Shown here: piece after piece, positions 44,783 through 53,789 of the stretch
How the letters are laid out: every line of letters begins with the position of its first letter
How positions within the stretch are numbered: the stretch's first letter is position 1
Assembly: GCA_039621445.1 (NCBI GenBank)
Contig: CP154956.1
Coordinates: 81,464,474-81,528,473, forward strand
From: Euglena gracilis
Lineage: Eukaryota > Euglenida > Euglenophyceae > Euglenales
Direction of reading: 5' to 3'
Length of the DNA stretch: 64,000 nt
Translations under genes and position numbers: made by a program
The notes under the pieces: generated by a model
Database searches by the model: none
The model's input: the letters and a program-made list of their open reading frames with translations, nothing else
What the model was told of the DNA's origin: nothing

Positions 44783-45173
44783 GGCATAAGTATCAAACTG
44801 CTACCCCCCCCTACCCCGGCCAGGGGGGGTAGCAGTTTGATATTTGGGTACACTTTAGCCAACACTTTTTTGGCAAGTGTTTTTTCTCTCTTATTTGAAG
44901 GAGTAGGGTTAGGTGCGCACATGCTATGTTGCGCTACATGGCCATCTTGCTCTACAGGGCCATGTTGCGCCACATGGCCATGTAGCGCAAGATGGCATGG
45001 CCATGTTGCGCCACATGGCCATGTAGCGCAACATGGCATGTGCGCACCTAACCCTACTCCTTCAAATAGGAGAGAAAAAACGCTTGCCAAAAAACTGTTG
45101 CAAAAAGTGCACCCAAGCATCAAACTGCTACCCTCCCTGGCCGGGGGGGGGGGGTAGCAGTTTGATACTTATG
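44783..45173. repeat. ~390-bp palindromic foldback element
   Basis: The outer arms GGCATAAGTATCAAACTGCT and AGCAGTTTGATACTTATGCC are perfect. C-runs and G-runs follow. Next come long inner arms (tttgaaggagtagggttagg then tgcgcacatg, mirrored at 45025-45075). The centre repeats gttgcgccacatggccatgt. It sits between TA microsatellites. No ORF has meaning here. It should extrude a long hairpin. Confidence 0.9.
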
Positions 45174-45360
<187 letters not shown>

Positions 45361-45980
45361 GTGTTTCTCACACATATCCCACAACACCTTCATCAGTGGT
45401 GTGGTGTGGACATGACAGGAAACTAAAGGAATATATCTCGAGTTGCCGTGCACATTCATGTGAATGGATTTGGTGAAAAGTTGTATGTTGTGGAAACAGG
45501 GGGGATGTTATGTGCAAGTGCGTCCCCATTCCCACATTGAGTGCCGCTGTGGTGGAGAATATCTGTTGACTTCAGAAGAGCAGGCCGAGGTTTGCAGTGT
45601 CCTCTCAGTGCTCATTATTCATCGTGGTGGTATTTGCTGAAATTAGAGCTTGTGAACAATATTTGGGCATTGCACAGTTTATCTTCACCTGAATTTCCAC
45701 AAAAGCCACGATCATGTTTAACATTTCGGCCTCAGGGAGTGAACATCATTGGCTGCAGCCACTGTGGTTTGTTCATACGAGTTATTATTTGACATCTCCA
45801 TCTTTTTGTGTATGCATCTTCTGGCCGATAATTCAATGGTAAGTGCTTCCCGAGACAGCAAACCTTTTGATCTAAAAAAGATAAAAACACCTGTACGGTA
45901 TCTTTTTTCGTGCCAGAAACTTCTTCGCAAACTTCTTTTCTTCTTTGTCACAATTTGGCCAGCAAACTCCTGAGAAAGCA

Positions 45981-47690
45981 AGGAGGGGCAACGCTACCTC
46001 ATCCAGCCAACAAACTTGCCATTGCCTGCGGTACGGACATGGCACGGGGGTAATCGGGAGGTTCCGGGCGGAGGAACCCCCAGGCTAAGCGACGCCCGCC
46101 TGGGGGCTCCGCTTTTTTCGGGTCAACATTCAAGGGCTCTCCCCCAGAAGCCGTTACACGGGCCTCCCCAAGCGGGATGCCAGCTCGCCGACCCCTTGTC
46201 ATTTTTTTTTGGGGGGTTGGAAATTGGTGCTCCAGGAAAAATATTGGTGTTGGGTGGGCATTCCCCCCACCCCCAACCGTGGCTGTTTGGCTAATTCCCA
46301 AACTGCCCTGCCCAGAACCCCCCACCCCAGGTCCCAAAGCTTGAAAAATATCCGTTCCAAAGCCAAAGTGCCATCACAACCTACCTGAGCAAAGGGAAAC
46401 CACGGTGAACAAAACGTGTGTTTGCTGCCATCTTGGAGCCCCGGCCGTTCAGGTGCATCGTTTTTTGGCCTTGGTACTTTCCCCCTTTGAAACCACGAAA
46501 AGTCTTTTTTTGCTTCGCCTCGCTGAACCTGCATACCTTGCAAGTCTTGCAAGTTTCAGTGCGTGAGTAAGTGCGACTGTGGGCGGTTGGGGGGGCCGGG
46601 ACGGACACCCCTCCCGGGCTGCCATCCTCCTCTTCGCTGCCTGCGTCGGTTTTGGAAGCACAGGCGACGCCGCGCCTCACATGGTTCGCGCCTCACACGG
46701 CAGCATGCCCAATCGGGCTGTTGCCGGCCCGCCTTGCCGCGTTTTAAACCAGGAAAGAAGACTTTCCGGGGGACGGCGATGCCGCGCCAAAGAATTTGGC
46801 ATCGGCGAACGCAAGGAAAAGTAACCTTCGGCGACAGCTCTCGGGAGCTTCCTCAAGGGAAGCCAAGCGGAGAAGAGAGCCCACGGCGGAGAACAAAGGC
46901 CTGATGGGCCAGGACAAAACGCGCACAGCAGTCTCGTATTCCCGCAAGGAAAACCGACAAGGGAGGAAGGGACACCGAGGCCGATAAAAGGGGAAAGTGC
47001 GGAGCCCAAGGGAGTCCCGTCCCAAATTCCGAAACCTCAGGCCCCACGTTCTGAGGCCATTTTCGCCGGGCGCTTTTTTGCTGCTCGGAACAAAGGGGGG
47101 GCCCCAGCCAGTGCCTTATTTTCGAACGGCCTTTGCTACTCGCCCTCGGTGTCTCTTCCTCCTTGGTCGTTTTTCTCCTTCAGGAATTGCGAGCAGAGCA
47201 GATTCCCACCCCTGACCGAAATCGAAGGCCGAGGTAGTAGTCCGCTCGAGAAAACCGGCGGCCGTTGCCGCGCAAGAAAAATAAGGAGCGTAGAGCCGAC
47301 TTGGCTCACTTGGCTGCCGCACTCCGTCTTCCCAGGAACGGACAGAGGGATCTTCGTTCGGAGGCAGTCTTCCCAAAAACGGACACAGGGATGTTCAATC
47401 GGAGCTGGGGAAAAGAAATTCCGGGGGCAGGGCCCCGGTTTTTCCGCGGAGGAGGATAGCGCAGTGAGCTTCAGTGAGGGAGGAGGCAGCGGCTTTTCCA
47501 GCCCTGCCGCCGTTTTTTCCGGCAAGTGTGCCCCACCTTTCGCACCCTGGAAAACCGGCGGACAGCGATGCCTTCGAGGGCAAAGGAGGTTGGGAAAACG
47601 GCGGAGGAGGAGAAGGTGGTGGAGAGTTTCCAGCGTAGCCCCTTTACCGGCACTCCCCCAAGATGGGACCTTCCTTTCTGCGCCGGCCTG
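45981..47690. other. GC-rich region flanking the DIRS element
   Basis: Many overlapping frames are open on both strands because the DNA is GC-rich, and none looks like a known protein. It has an internal direct repeat (gtcttcccaggaacggacag and gtcttcccaaaaacggacac at 47322-47395). Its character matches the 52200-52470 leader, so it may be an old terminal portion of the same element family. I cannot assign a gene. Confidence 0.35.
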
Positions 47691-47693
47691 TGA

Positions 47694-47850
47694 GTCGGAC
47701 TCCCACGACAGAGGAAGGGGGAGGAAGGGACCAAGAGGGCGAAGCACAAGAAGATGGTGAGGTCCTGCTTTCCTTGCCGGCTGTTTTGTTCTGGTGTGTT
47801 TGTGCGTGCGCGGGGGGTGCTTCTTACTGCGCCTTTGTTGCCGGAGTTGG
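47694..47850 (+). repeat. Inverted terminal-type repeat of the DIRS element, left
   Basis: It contains gaagatg|gtgaggtcctgc, then tgtttgtgcgtgcgcggggg and gttgccggagttggc. This matches the reverse complement of 52103-52203 with few changes. Its first part (gactcccacgacagagg) is also the reverse complement of 48076-48140. Confidence 0.8.
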
Positions 47851-48075
47851 CGATGATGAGGCCTCGTCCGACACCTTGGCGAAGTGGAACCGCCGTGGCC
47901 CCGCCCCCCCCCCCCTCTCCCATGGTCGCTTGGTGGGGGGCCCCCCCCCCTGATGGGGATGGTGGTCTCTTTCTGTGTTTCTGGGTGGGTGGTTGGGGCT
48001 GCTTGGTTGGGGGCCCCCTTTCTGGTTGGGATGTTTTTCTTTTTCTGCTGATTTTTTGGGTGGGGGGGTTGGGCT

Positions 48076-48180
48076 CACCATCTTCTTGTGCTTCGCCCTC
48101 TTGGTCCCTTCCTCCCCCTTCCTCTGTCGTGGGAGTCCGAGACCATTCGGGCTCCGCACTGCGAGATGGTGAGGTACTGT
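48076..48180 (+). repeat. Internal complementary repeat of the DIRS element
   Basis: 48076-48140 is the reverse complement of 47694-47757. 48143-48176 (gaccattcgg and atggtgagg) resembles the leader at 52195-52225 read on the minus strand. Such internal complementary regions are used in circularisation models of DIRS replication (family knowledge). Confidence 0.65.
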
Positions 48181-48223
48181 GCACCCCCCTTTGGGCCATA
48201 ATTTTTTGAATTTTTGAAACGAC

Positions 48224-49096
48224 ACCAAGTCTCAAATAATGAGCTTGGAAGGCACCAAAATTTTTCCACTGACCCAGCTGCTGGACTTCTTCCACTTGCA
48301 AACCAGCATTTTTCCACCATAAGACCCCAGCCCCTCTGGTGCTGTGGGGTTTCCAGTGGGTGGTGTCCACCCCCCCCTCTTGCAGAATTTCTTTGGTTAG
48401 GGAATTCACCCTTTCTGATGTCAAAGGTCTTTTACCATCCAAAGACCACAACAAATTATTTTTGTGCCCAACCATGTGGGCTGTCCTTTCCACATATTCT
48501 TTCAATAAATGCCATGGGCTGATGAGGGGGGTGTGTGGCAAATTCAAAATCTCTTCCCATTTTGGGAATTGCCACCCTTTCCTTTGCAATAAAATGAAAA
48601 TTTTTTCTCCCACGAAACTGATTTTTCGCTGTGTCCTGGCTAAATCAACCCCCCTGTGGAGGGCCAAAAGCCTCCAACAGATGATGAGTCTGTTTCTGAG
48701 CTCTTTCACAGATAGGTCTGAGAGGGGTGTGGAATTCCTCATGATGTTTTCTAGGAAATCAGTGGGGTCCCAAAAGTGGGCATACTTGCAGACATTGGCA
48801 TTCCACTTCCTTTTCAAAGGAGCCAGAAGGGGTGAGAACCTCAAAGACCCAAACCCTGGGAGTAATAAGGCTGCTGCATATGCATTTCGTGCAGTATTGA
48901 TGCTATGAACAGCAAGATCAAGGATGGCTTCAGCCATCTTGGGGACAGTGCACTGCTGCAGAGGCACCCCTTTGTGCAATAATTGACCCACCAATGCCCT
49001 GAAGGCTGAGTCATATCTTTTGACATTTCCCAGATTTTTTATGTAAGTATCGATACTGGACATCGAAACTTCCTGGGATTGTAATATTTGCCTGAC
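48224..49096 (-). CDS. Tyrosine recombinase domain of the DIRS element
   Basis: This domain integrates the cDNA circle. It is in the same frame as the RT. The core shows SSIDTYIKNLGNVKRYDSAF at the N-terminal SAM-like part, an Arg in ALHRGVDLA, HSTR (48337-48348), GQWKN, and the candidate nucleophile Tyr in AFQAHYLRL (codon at about 48236-48238). The R...HxxR...Y set is therefore present. Beyond the Tyr the frame stays open to 47471 through the repeat region, which I regard as fortuitous or a tail. Confidence 0.85.
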
Positions 49097-49491
49097 ACAA
49101 TCAAGCAGGCCAAATTCCACCTTGGGGGGGGCATCTCCTCCCCCCAGCAGTTGGTGAACAGACCCCACTGGGGGGGTACTAGCAAAACCTTGCTGCCTGG
49201 CTGCCTGATTGACATTAATTGGCGCCACCATGATGTCGAAGCCCAGTGGGGTACAATCAACAGACAAATTAGGTCTGGGTTTAACATTAATCTCTGAACC
49301 CATTGGGGAATGATGCTCCAGGGAGGGTTGGCATAAACTGGGGGGAGACCCCTTAAATCTGCCTTCAGAGCATCCACCAACAAAGCCCCTTGGTGGGGGT
49401 ATCGACAAATGAACTTGGGGAATTTTTTGTTGCTGGGGGTGCAAAACATGTCCACCTCTGGGGTGATCTGGTTGTTGAAAAACTTCCCTGA
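49039..49491 (-). CDS. Out-of-frame pol segment with NPPW motif
   Basis: This segment lies between RNase H and recombinase but in a third frame. It begins FFNNQITPEVDMFCTPSNKK and contains GLPPVYANPPWSIIPQWVQR and LLIVPHWASTSWW, the usual DIRS/Ngaro continuation, in which NPPW resembles the Dam methyltransferase motif. It is open from after a TGA at 49494 to its own stop at 49039. The RT/recombinase frame is also open here but reads as unrelated text. Two frame changes, or two separate indels, are needed. Confidence 0.75.
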   Translation of the reverse strand, partial: SGKFFNNQITPEVDMFCTPSNKKFPKFICRYPHQGALLVDALKADLRGLPPVYANPPWSIIPQWVQRLMLNPDLICLLIVPHWASTSWWRQLMSIRQPGSKVLLVPPQWGLFTNCWGEEMPPPRWNLACLIVSGKYYNPRKFRCPVSILT

Positions 49492-52096
49492 TCAGGGAGT
49501 CTGCCAATTGTTCTTTTGTGGGAACCCAAACCACTTGCAGGTTGATTTGCCTTTCTTGGCAATGGTACAGAAGGGGTTTTAGGATGGAATTTAAATATGG
49601 CTTTTTGCCTCCCCATTTTGTCAAATAACTGACTGCCACCTGGCTGTCCACATGAAGAACAATGGTTTGTTTTGGTTTTGCCAAAGCCTTTACAGTTTCC
49701 ACTGCAGACATCAATTCTTTTTGATTGATGTGAAGGACATGCAGGTCCCTCCAGAAATCCTGGACCTTTTGACCAGACTTTTTGTCCAGCCCCCCCCATT
49801 GCCAGGTGCTGCTGTCTGAGAACAGTTCCTGAGAGGCCTGGGATTGAAAGGCTCTGCCCACACCTGGCTGCAAAAACGTTTTTAACTCCACAATTTGATC
49901 TTTGACCCCCTGGGGAATGGTCAGGGTGTGGTCCCAACCCCACTTTGTGTGCAAATCCACCATTTTGCAAAGTTGATCTGTCAGAATTCTGAGAAAAGGC
50001 ATTGAAACTAAATAGCTTCTGACTTGCCCTACAATAGAGCTGAGTTTTCTGCAGCTCATCTTTTGTGCTGTGAGCACCTTGCCTAGCTCCTTTCTTAAGG
50101 ATTTTAGTTTTTCCTGTGGAATTTCCAGCTGGCCTTTTTTCAAATTGATCCACTGGCCCAAATGCTTTATTTCCTGTGTTGGTTCTAGACATGATTTGGG
50201 GAGGTTTATTCTGAAACCTGCCAGTAAAAGATCTTTTTTCATATCTGCCAAATGCTTGGCTGCTGTCTTTGTGCTGGGGGCTAACAGCAAAATATCGTCC
50301 AGGTAGATGAAAACTACCTTTCCTTCCTTCCTCCATTTCCTTTCCCAGACTCTCATGAGAGTCATAAACTTTTGTGGCAGGCTGCTTATGCCAAAGCATG
50401 CAGCTTGAAACTGCCACGTTTCCCCCCCCACCTGCATGCACACATGTTTCTCCAGACTGCTGTGCAGTTTTAAGTGGAAGTATGCATCTTTCAGGTCTAT
50501 TTTTCCACAGAACCAACCTTTTCTTAGATATGGGAAGATGTTTCCCATATGTTCCAATCTGAATTTCTGTGGGGTAAAATGGAGATTTAACTGTCGACAA
50601 TCTGATATCAGTCTTTCTTTGGTCTTTTCCCCTTCCTTTTTGGAAATGATAAAATAAGGAACAAAATGTTTTGCCTCCTCTGGGGGGATTTGTCTGGTTG
50701 CCCCTGCACATTCGTATTCTCTCAGAATTTTTTGGGCAGTCATTATTTCTTGGGGGGTCTTGAATGGAACTTTTTTGGACATTTGAGGGGGGAGGGGAAG
50801 ATCTGCCATAACACCTTCCCTTATCAGGTTTAATACCTCTCTGCTGGCTCCTGCCTTTTCCCAATGGGGGATACTGGCCTGCAGGGCTCTGAAAGGGGGT
50901 ACCCCTGGGTGTAATGTATCTGGGGATTCCACAGGCCCCATCACTGGGGTCCTTCCCCCTGGCTGCCCCATCACTGGGGTCAGCTCTGGCTGCCCCATCA
51001 CTGGGGTCCTCTCTGGCTGCCCCATCACTGGGGTCACCTCTGGCCCTGCCATAGGGCTGTTCAAAGACAGGCTTTCCCCCTGTTTTTGAAAAATGGGGGA
51101 AGGTCTGTGTCTGCAGTGGGGAGGTACATATACAGCTGGGGGGTGTGGGCTGATTATCTTCTGGGGGGGCCCTGGTGTAGCCATTCTTGGGCCTCCCCCC
51201 CAAGGGCTGTGGTCTTGAATGCATGGGCCTCCAATGGCCATTTGATTTTTGTTGAAATGGCCTCCATTGGCCTTGATACTTTGGCCCTGGCCTCCATTGG
51301 CCTCTTGGATATAATGGCCTCCATTGGCCTTCCCCTGAAGGGGGTGGGGCTTGCTTGGATGGTTGAAATGGCCTCCACTGGCCTTGAGGTCTTGATGCCT
51401 CCACTGGCCACCATTGGCCCCTTGATTTTGAATATAATGGCTTTTCAGCCTGAGCTTTTGGCTTCCATAGCCTTGCAGCTGGGCTCCATGCCCTTGATGA
51501 TAAAGGCTGCCATAGCCTTGATGACAAGGGTCTCCATGCCCTTGATTCCCCCTGGGTGGGGGGTGGTGATGAGAAAAAGGGGGGGTAATCTGCCAGACCT
51601 GTCTCCCCATTTCTTTTCCTCGATTTACTGGCCACCACTGTCCAGGGTCCATGGCCGTCGTTGAACTGTTGGAATCGAAATTTCTCTGGGAGATTGGGAG
51701 GAGGGGGGGTTGCGACGGCCACGGACTGGTGTTCTGCTGCTGCCCCGTCATCGTCTCCAGCGCCTGCTGCTCCTCCACTCTTCTCCATTCCAGGTTTCTT
51801 CCTTGAAATTCCTGATGATGTCGCTGGACGGTCTGTGTTGGTTGCACCGGCTTCAGCTGGGACTCCGTCTCTTCCAGCTTCAGCTGCCTTCTCCTGGCTT
51901 CCTTTTTGCTCTGCTGGGCCGCTGGACACCAGGTATGTGGCATCTTTCATGGAAATCAAAATTTTCTTTCTCCGCTTTTCTATATCGTCCAGATTGCTCT
52001 TCCTCCTCTGTATTGACTGGTCGGTGTGGTTGAACCTTGTTGTACTCGTTTGAGTGTGAAATTCTTTCTCCTTGAGGTCGAAGGGCAGAATTAAGA
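49365..52096 (-). CDS. gag-like ORF, overlapping the RT frame
   Basis: The frame opens near 52096 (LILPFDLKEKEF), has an ATG at 51948-51950 (MKDATYLV), and is +1 relative to none of its own parts until 49365. The N-terminal part has GHGPWTVVASKSRKRNGE and Trp-rich units (GQWRPF) repeated at 51170-51480, plus DPSDGAAR units at 50940-51060. Gag proteins of such elements are often basic, Pro/Gln-rich and repetitive. Beyond about 50800 the same DNA encodes RT in another frame, so the real gag end is unclear. Confidence 0.6.
49484..50671 (-). CDS. Reverse transcriptase and RNase H of the DIRS element
   Basis: The RT shows KHFVPYFIISKKEG and DCRQLNLHF near its start, KIDLKDAYFHL, QAACFGISSLPQ, and the catalytic VVFIYLDDILLL with YLDD at 50294-50305. 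The thumb and connection follow (LGQWINLKKGQLEIP, KLSSIVGQVRSYL). RNase H (about 49484-49825) has LFSDSSTWQWGG, INQKELMSAVE and VLHVDSQVAVSYL, giving the D-E-D set, and VVWVPTKEQLADSLIRE. The frame lies in a 1490-codon ORF (47471-51943) with no stop. Codon use is AT-richer than the host exons. Confidence 0.93.
50940..51060 (-). repeat. Coding minisatellite in gag
   Basis: The unit CCCATCACTGGGGTC with a variable spacer repeats four times at 24-27 bp spacing. It encodes DPSDGAAR in the gag frame and TPVMGQPE in the RT frame. Confidence 0.85.
51200..51420 (-). repeat. Coding GGCCTCCATTGGCC repeats in gag
   Basis: The word tggcctccattggcc or tggcctccactggcc occurs about eight times. In the gag frame it gives GQWRP units. 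Confidence 0.85.
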
Positions 52097-52203
52097 ATCA
52101 GCCAACTCCGGCAACAAAAAAAGCAGAGTAAGAAGCACCCCCCGCGCACGCACAAACACAGAACAAAAACAGCCGGCAAGGAAAGCAGGACCTCACCATA
52201 TCC
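52067..52203 (-). promoter_or_regulatory. Possible leader intron of the DIRS element
   Basis: On the minus strand gccggatATG|GTGAGG looks like a donor directly after an ATG, and tgcccttcgacctcaag|gag is a possible acceptor leading into the gag frame. If it is spliced, the upstream ATG would start gag. The same ATG|GTGAGG occurs in the inverted copies at about 47757 and 48170. Confidence 0.35.
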
Positions 52204-52470
52204 GGCAGGACCGAATGGTCAACCGACAAGAACGTCGAGTCTCGCTTTTTGGGTGGGGAGGGCGAAGGAATATGGGGCTTCAATCTTCCGGCTTGTTGTG
52301 TTCCGGCGCGGGGAGTCCCCTTGGCGGTGCGGGGAATGGGCTTACCGACTGAGAGAAGTCCCCCTCGAGCGAGAGCAGGACCCGTCGTCCCGTTTTTTTT
52401 GGCTCTCACGGTTCCGCCGGGGGGAAAGGATTCTCTTCTGGTGCGGTTCGCATCATGGTCAATAGGTCAA

Positions 52471-53700
52471 TAGAGTGGGAGGGTCCTAGACTGAAAGAAA
52501 ACAGCACTCATCGAACACTGGGCTTCTAAAAAATTTTGCTGGTTCTCAGAATTGTTGAATCTCGGAAAGCCCAACTCGGAAATCCGAATCACTTTCGGAC
52601 GGTGCTTTTTCCAAAATCAAATCATTTTTCTCTGTGCAATGATCCTTATGCGCAAATCAATTCAGTTGCGGATGTTAAATCCTTTTTTTGAACTGCCGAA
52701 AAATTAACGTGTGGTTTTTCGACATCAACCTGAAACCCCAGGAAGAAGAAGAAAACTTTCTGGAAATCCCGTGAAAATGCAAACCATAAAGAGTCGTGAA
52801 AATGCAACAAGCTCATTCTGTTCTGTGCTCATCACGTCCAGAGCTGGATCTGACTTTTCCTTTTGAGGGGTTATGCAAGCATTGTGAGAGAAATGTCCTT
52901 CATGAAGGCACATACCTCCCCCCTTGTCTAAGCACCGGAAAACATGGGTGAGGGGTGGTGCTTATTTTGCTAAAATATATGGGTCAGAACCAGGGGGGTG
53001 GTGCTTAGACAAGGGGGGAAAATTTGATTTGAAAAAAAAAAAATCCGGCGCTTCGCGCCGAAAAGGAAAAATTCCCTTTATTTTGGAGGTCCAATGTTGA
53101 ACAGACACACATTTGGCTGCAGAAATCAACAATACCTCACCAACTCAGGTCTCAGAAATTGCAGAAATTTCGAAATTTTTGAGAAATTTCCCTTAAAAAT
53201 GCACACAAAATAAACCTCCCCGTGACGATGACCTTTAAAAAGATGGGTAAGAACCGGGGGAGGTGGTGCTTAGACAAGGGTGGTGCTTAGACAAGGGGGG
53301 GTACTGATAAACTGACATTTACAGAAAATGTCTTGAACCACATCTCCTTAAAAAAATAAAAACCAAAATGGCATGTGAAAAAGTAATGGATGCCCAAAAC
53401 GCCGGAAATTTAACAAGCAGCAAATTTACCCCCCCCCCCCCAATAGAAGCACGGGTGCACTGACAGCAGCAGACTGCCGCCTCTGGCGGCCGGGGGGGGG
53501 GCCTGCGCTTCGGACCCCACCTGCCTGATTTTTGTTTCCATACCAAACCATCAAAATGGGGGTGCGCTAGTGGTGGACCGCCGCCTTCGGGGGAGGGGGT
53601 GCGCTTCTATTTGGACCCTGCGCTTGTAGCGGCCCTGTGCTTGTGTTGGGACCGGGGGGTTTAGGGAGGTGTTTGGGGGGCGGTGGCCATCCGTTCTCAT
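52471..53700. other. Spacer between the DIRS element and the minus-strand gene
   Basis: Ordinary mixed sequence to 52910, then the TA-flanked element 52915-53301, then a C-run/G-run stretch with cgcctctggcggccggg. No exon is supported. Confidence 0.4.
52915..53301. mobile_element. TA-flanked C-run element, TTGTCTAAGCACC ends
   Basis: The left CCCCCTTGTCTAAGCACC mirrors the right GGTGCTTAGACAAGGGGG. TA flanks both ends (52913-52914 and 53302-53303). The terminal unit ggtggtgcttagacaagg recurs internally, and a CGGCGCTTCGCGCCG hairpin is at about 53044. Confidence 0.8.
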
Positions 53701-53789
53701 TTTGCGGACTTCTGTGATCTGTATGCCAAGGAGTGAAAAGCCAAAAAGTTTCCACGGCAGCCGCACCAACCCCCCCCCCCCGCCATCCT

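Larger units (their letters stand above)
47694..52470 (-). mobile_element. DIRS-type tyrosine-recombinase retrotransposon
   Basis: Read on the minus strand the order is leader, gag-like ORF, reverse transcriptase, RNase H, a Dam-methyltransferase-like NPPW segment, then tyrosine recombinase, the DIRS order. There are no LTRs and no DDE integrase. The leader at 52103-52203 reappears inverted at 47750-47850 (gtgaggtcctgctttccttg). The 47694-47757 block is inverted again at 48076-48140. This agrees with the inverted terminal and internal complementary repeats of DIRS elements. Outer limits are provisional. Confidence 0.85.

Noticed and set aside
47471-48223. The C-terminal 250 codons of the 1490-codon DIRS ORF as a real domain
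   Set aside because: They run through the inverted-repeat region, and the same GC-rich DNA is open in several frames on both strands. No motif follows the recombinase tyrosine.
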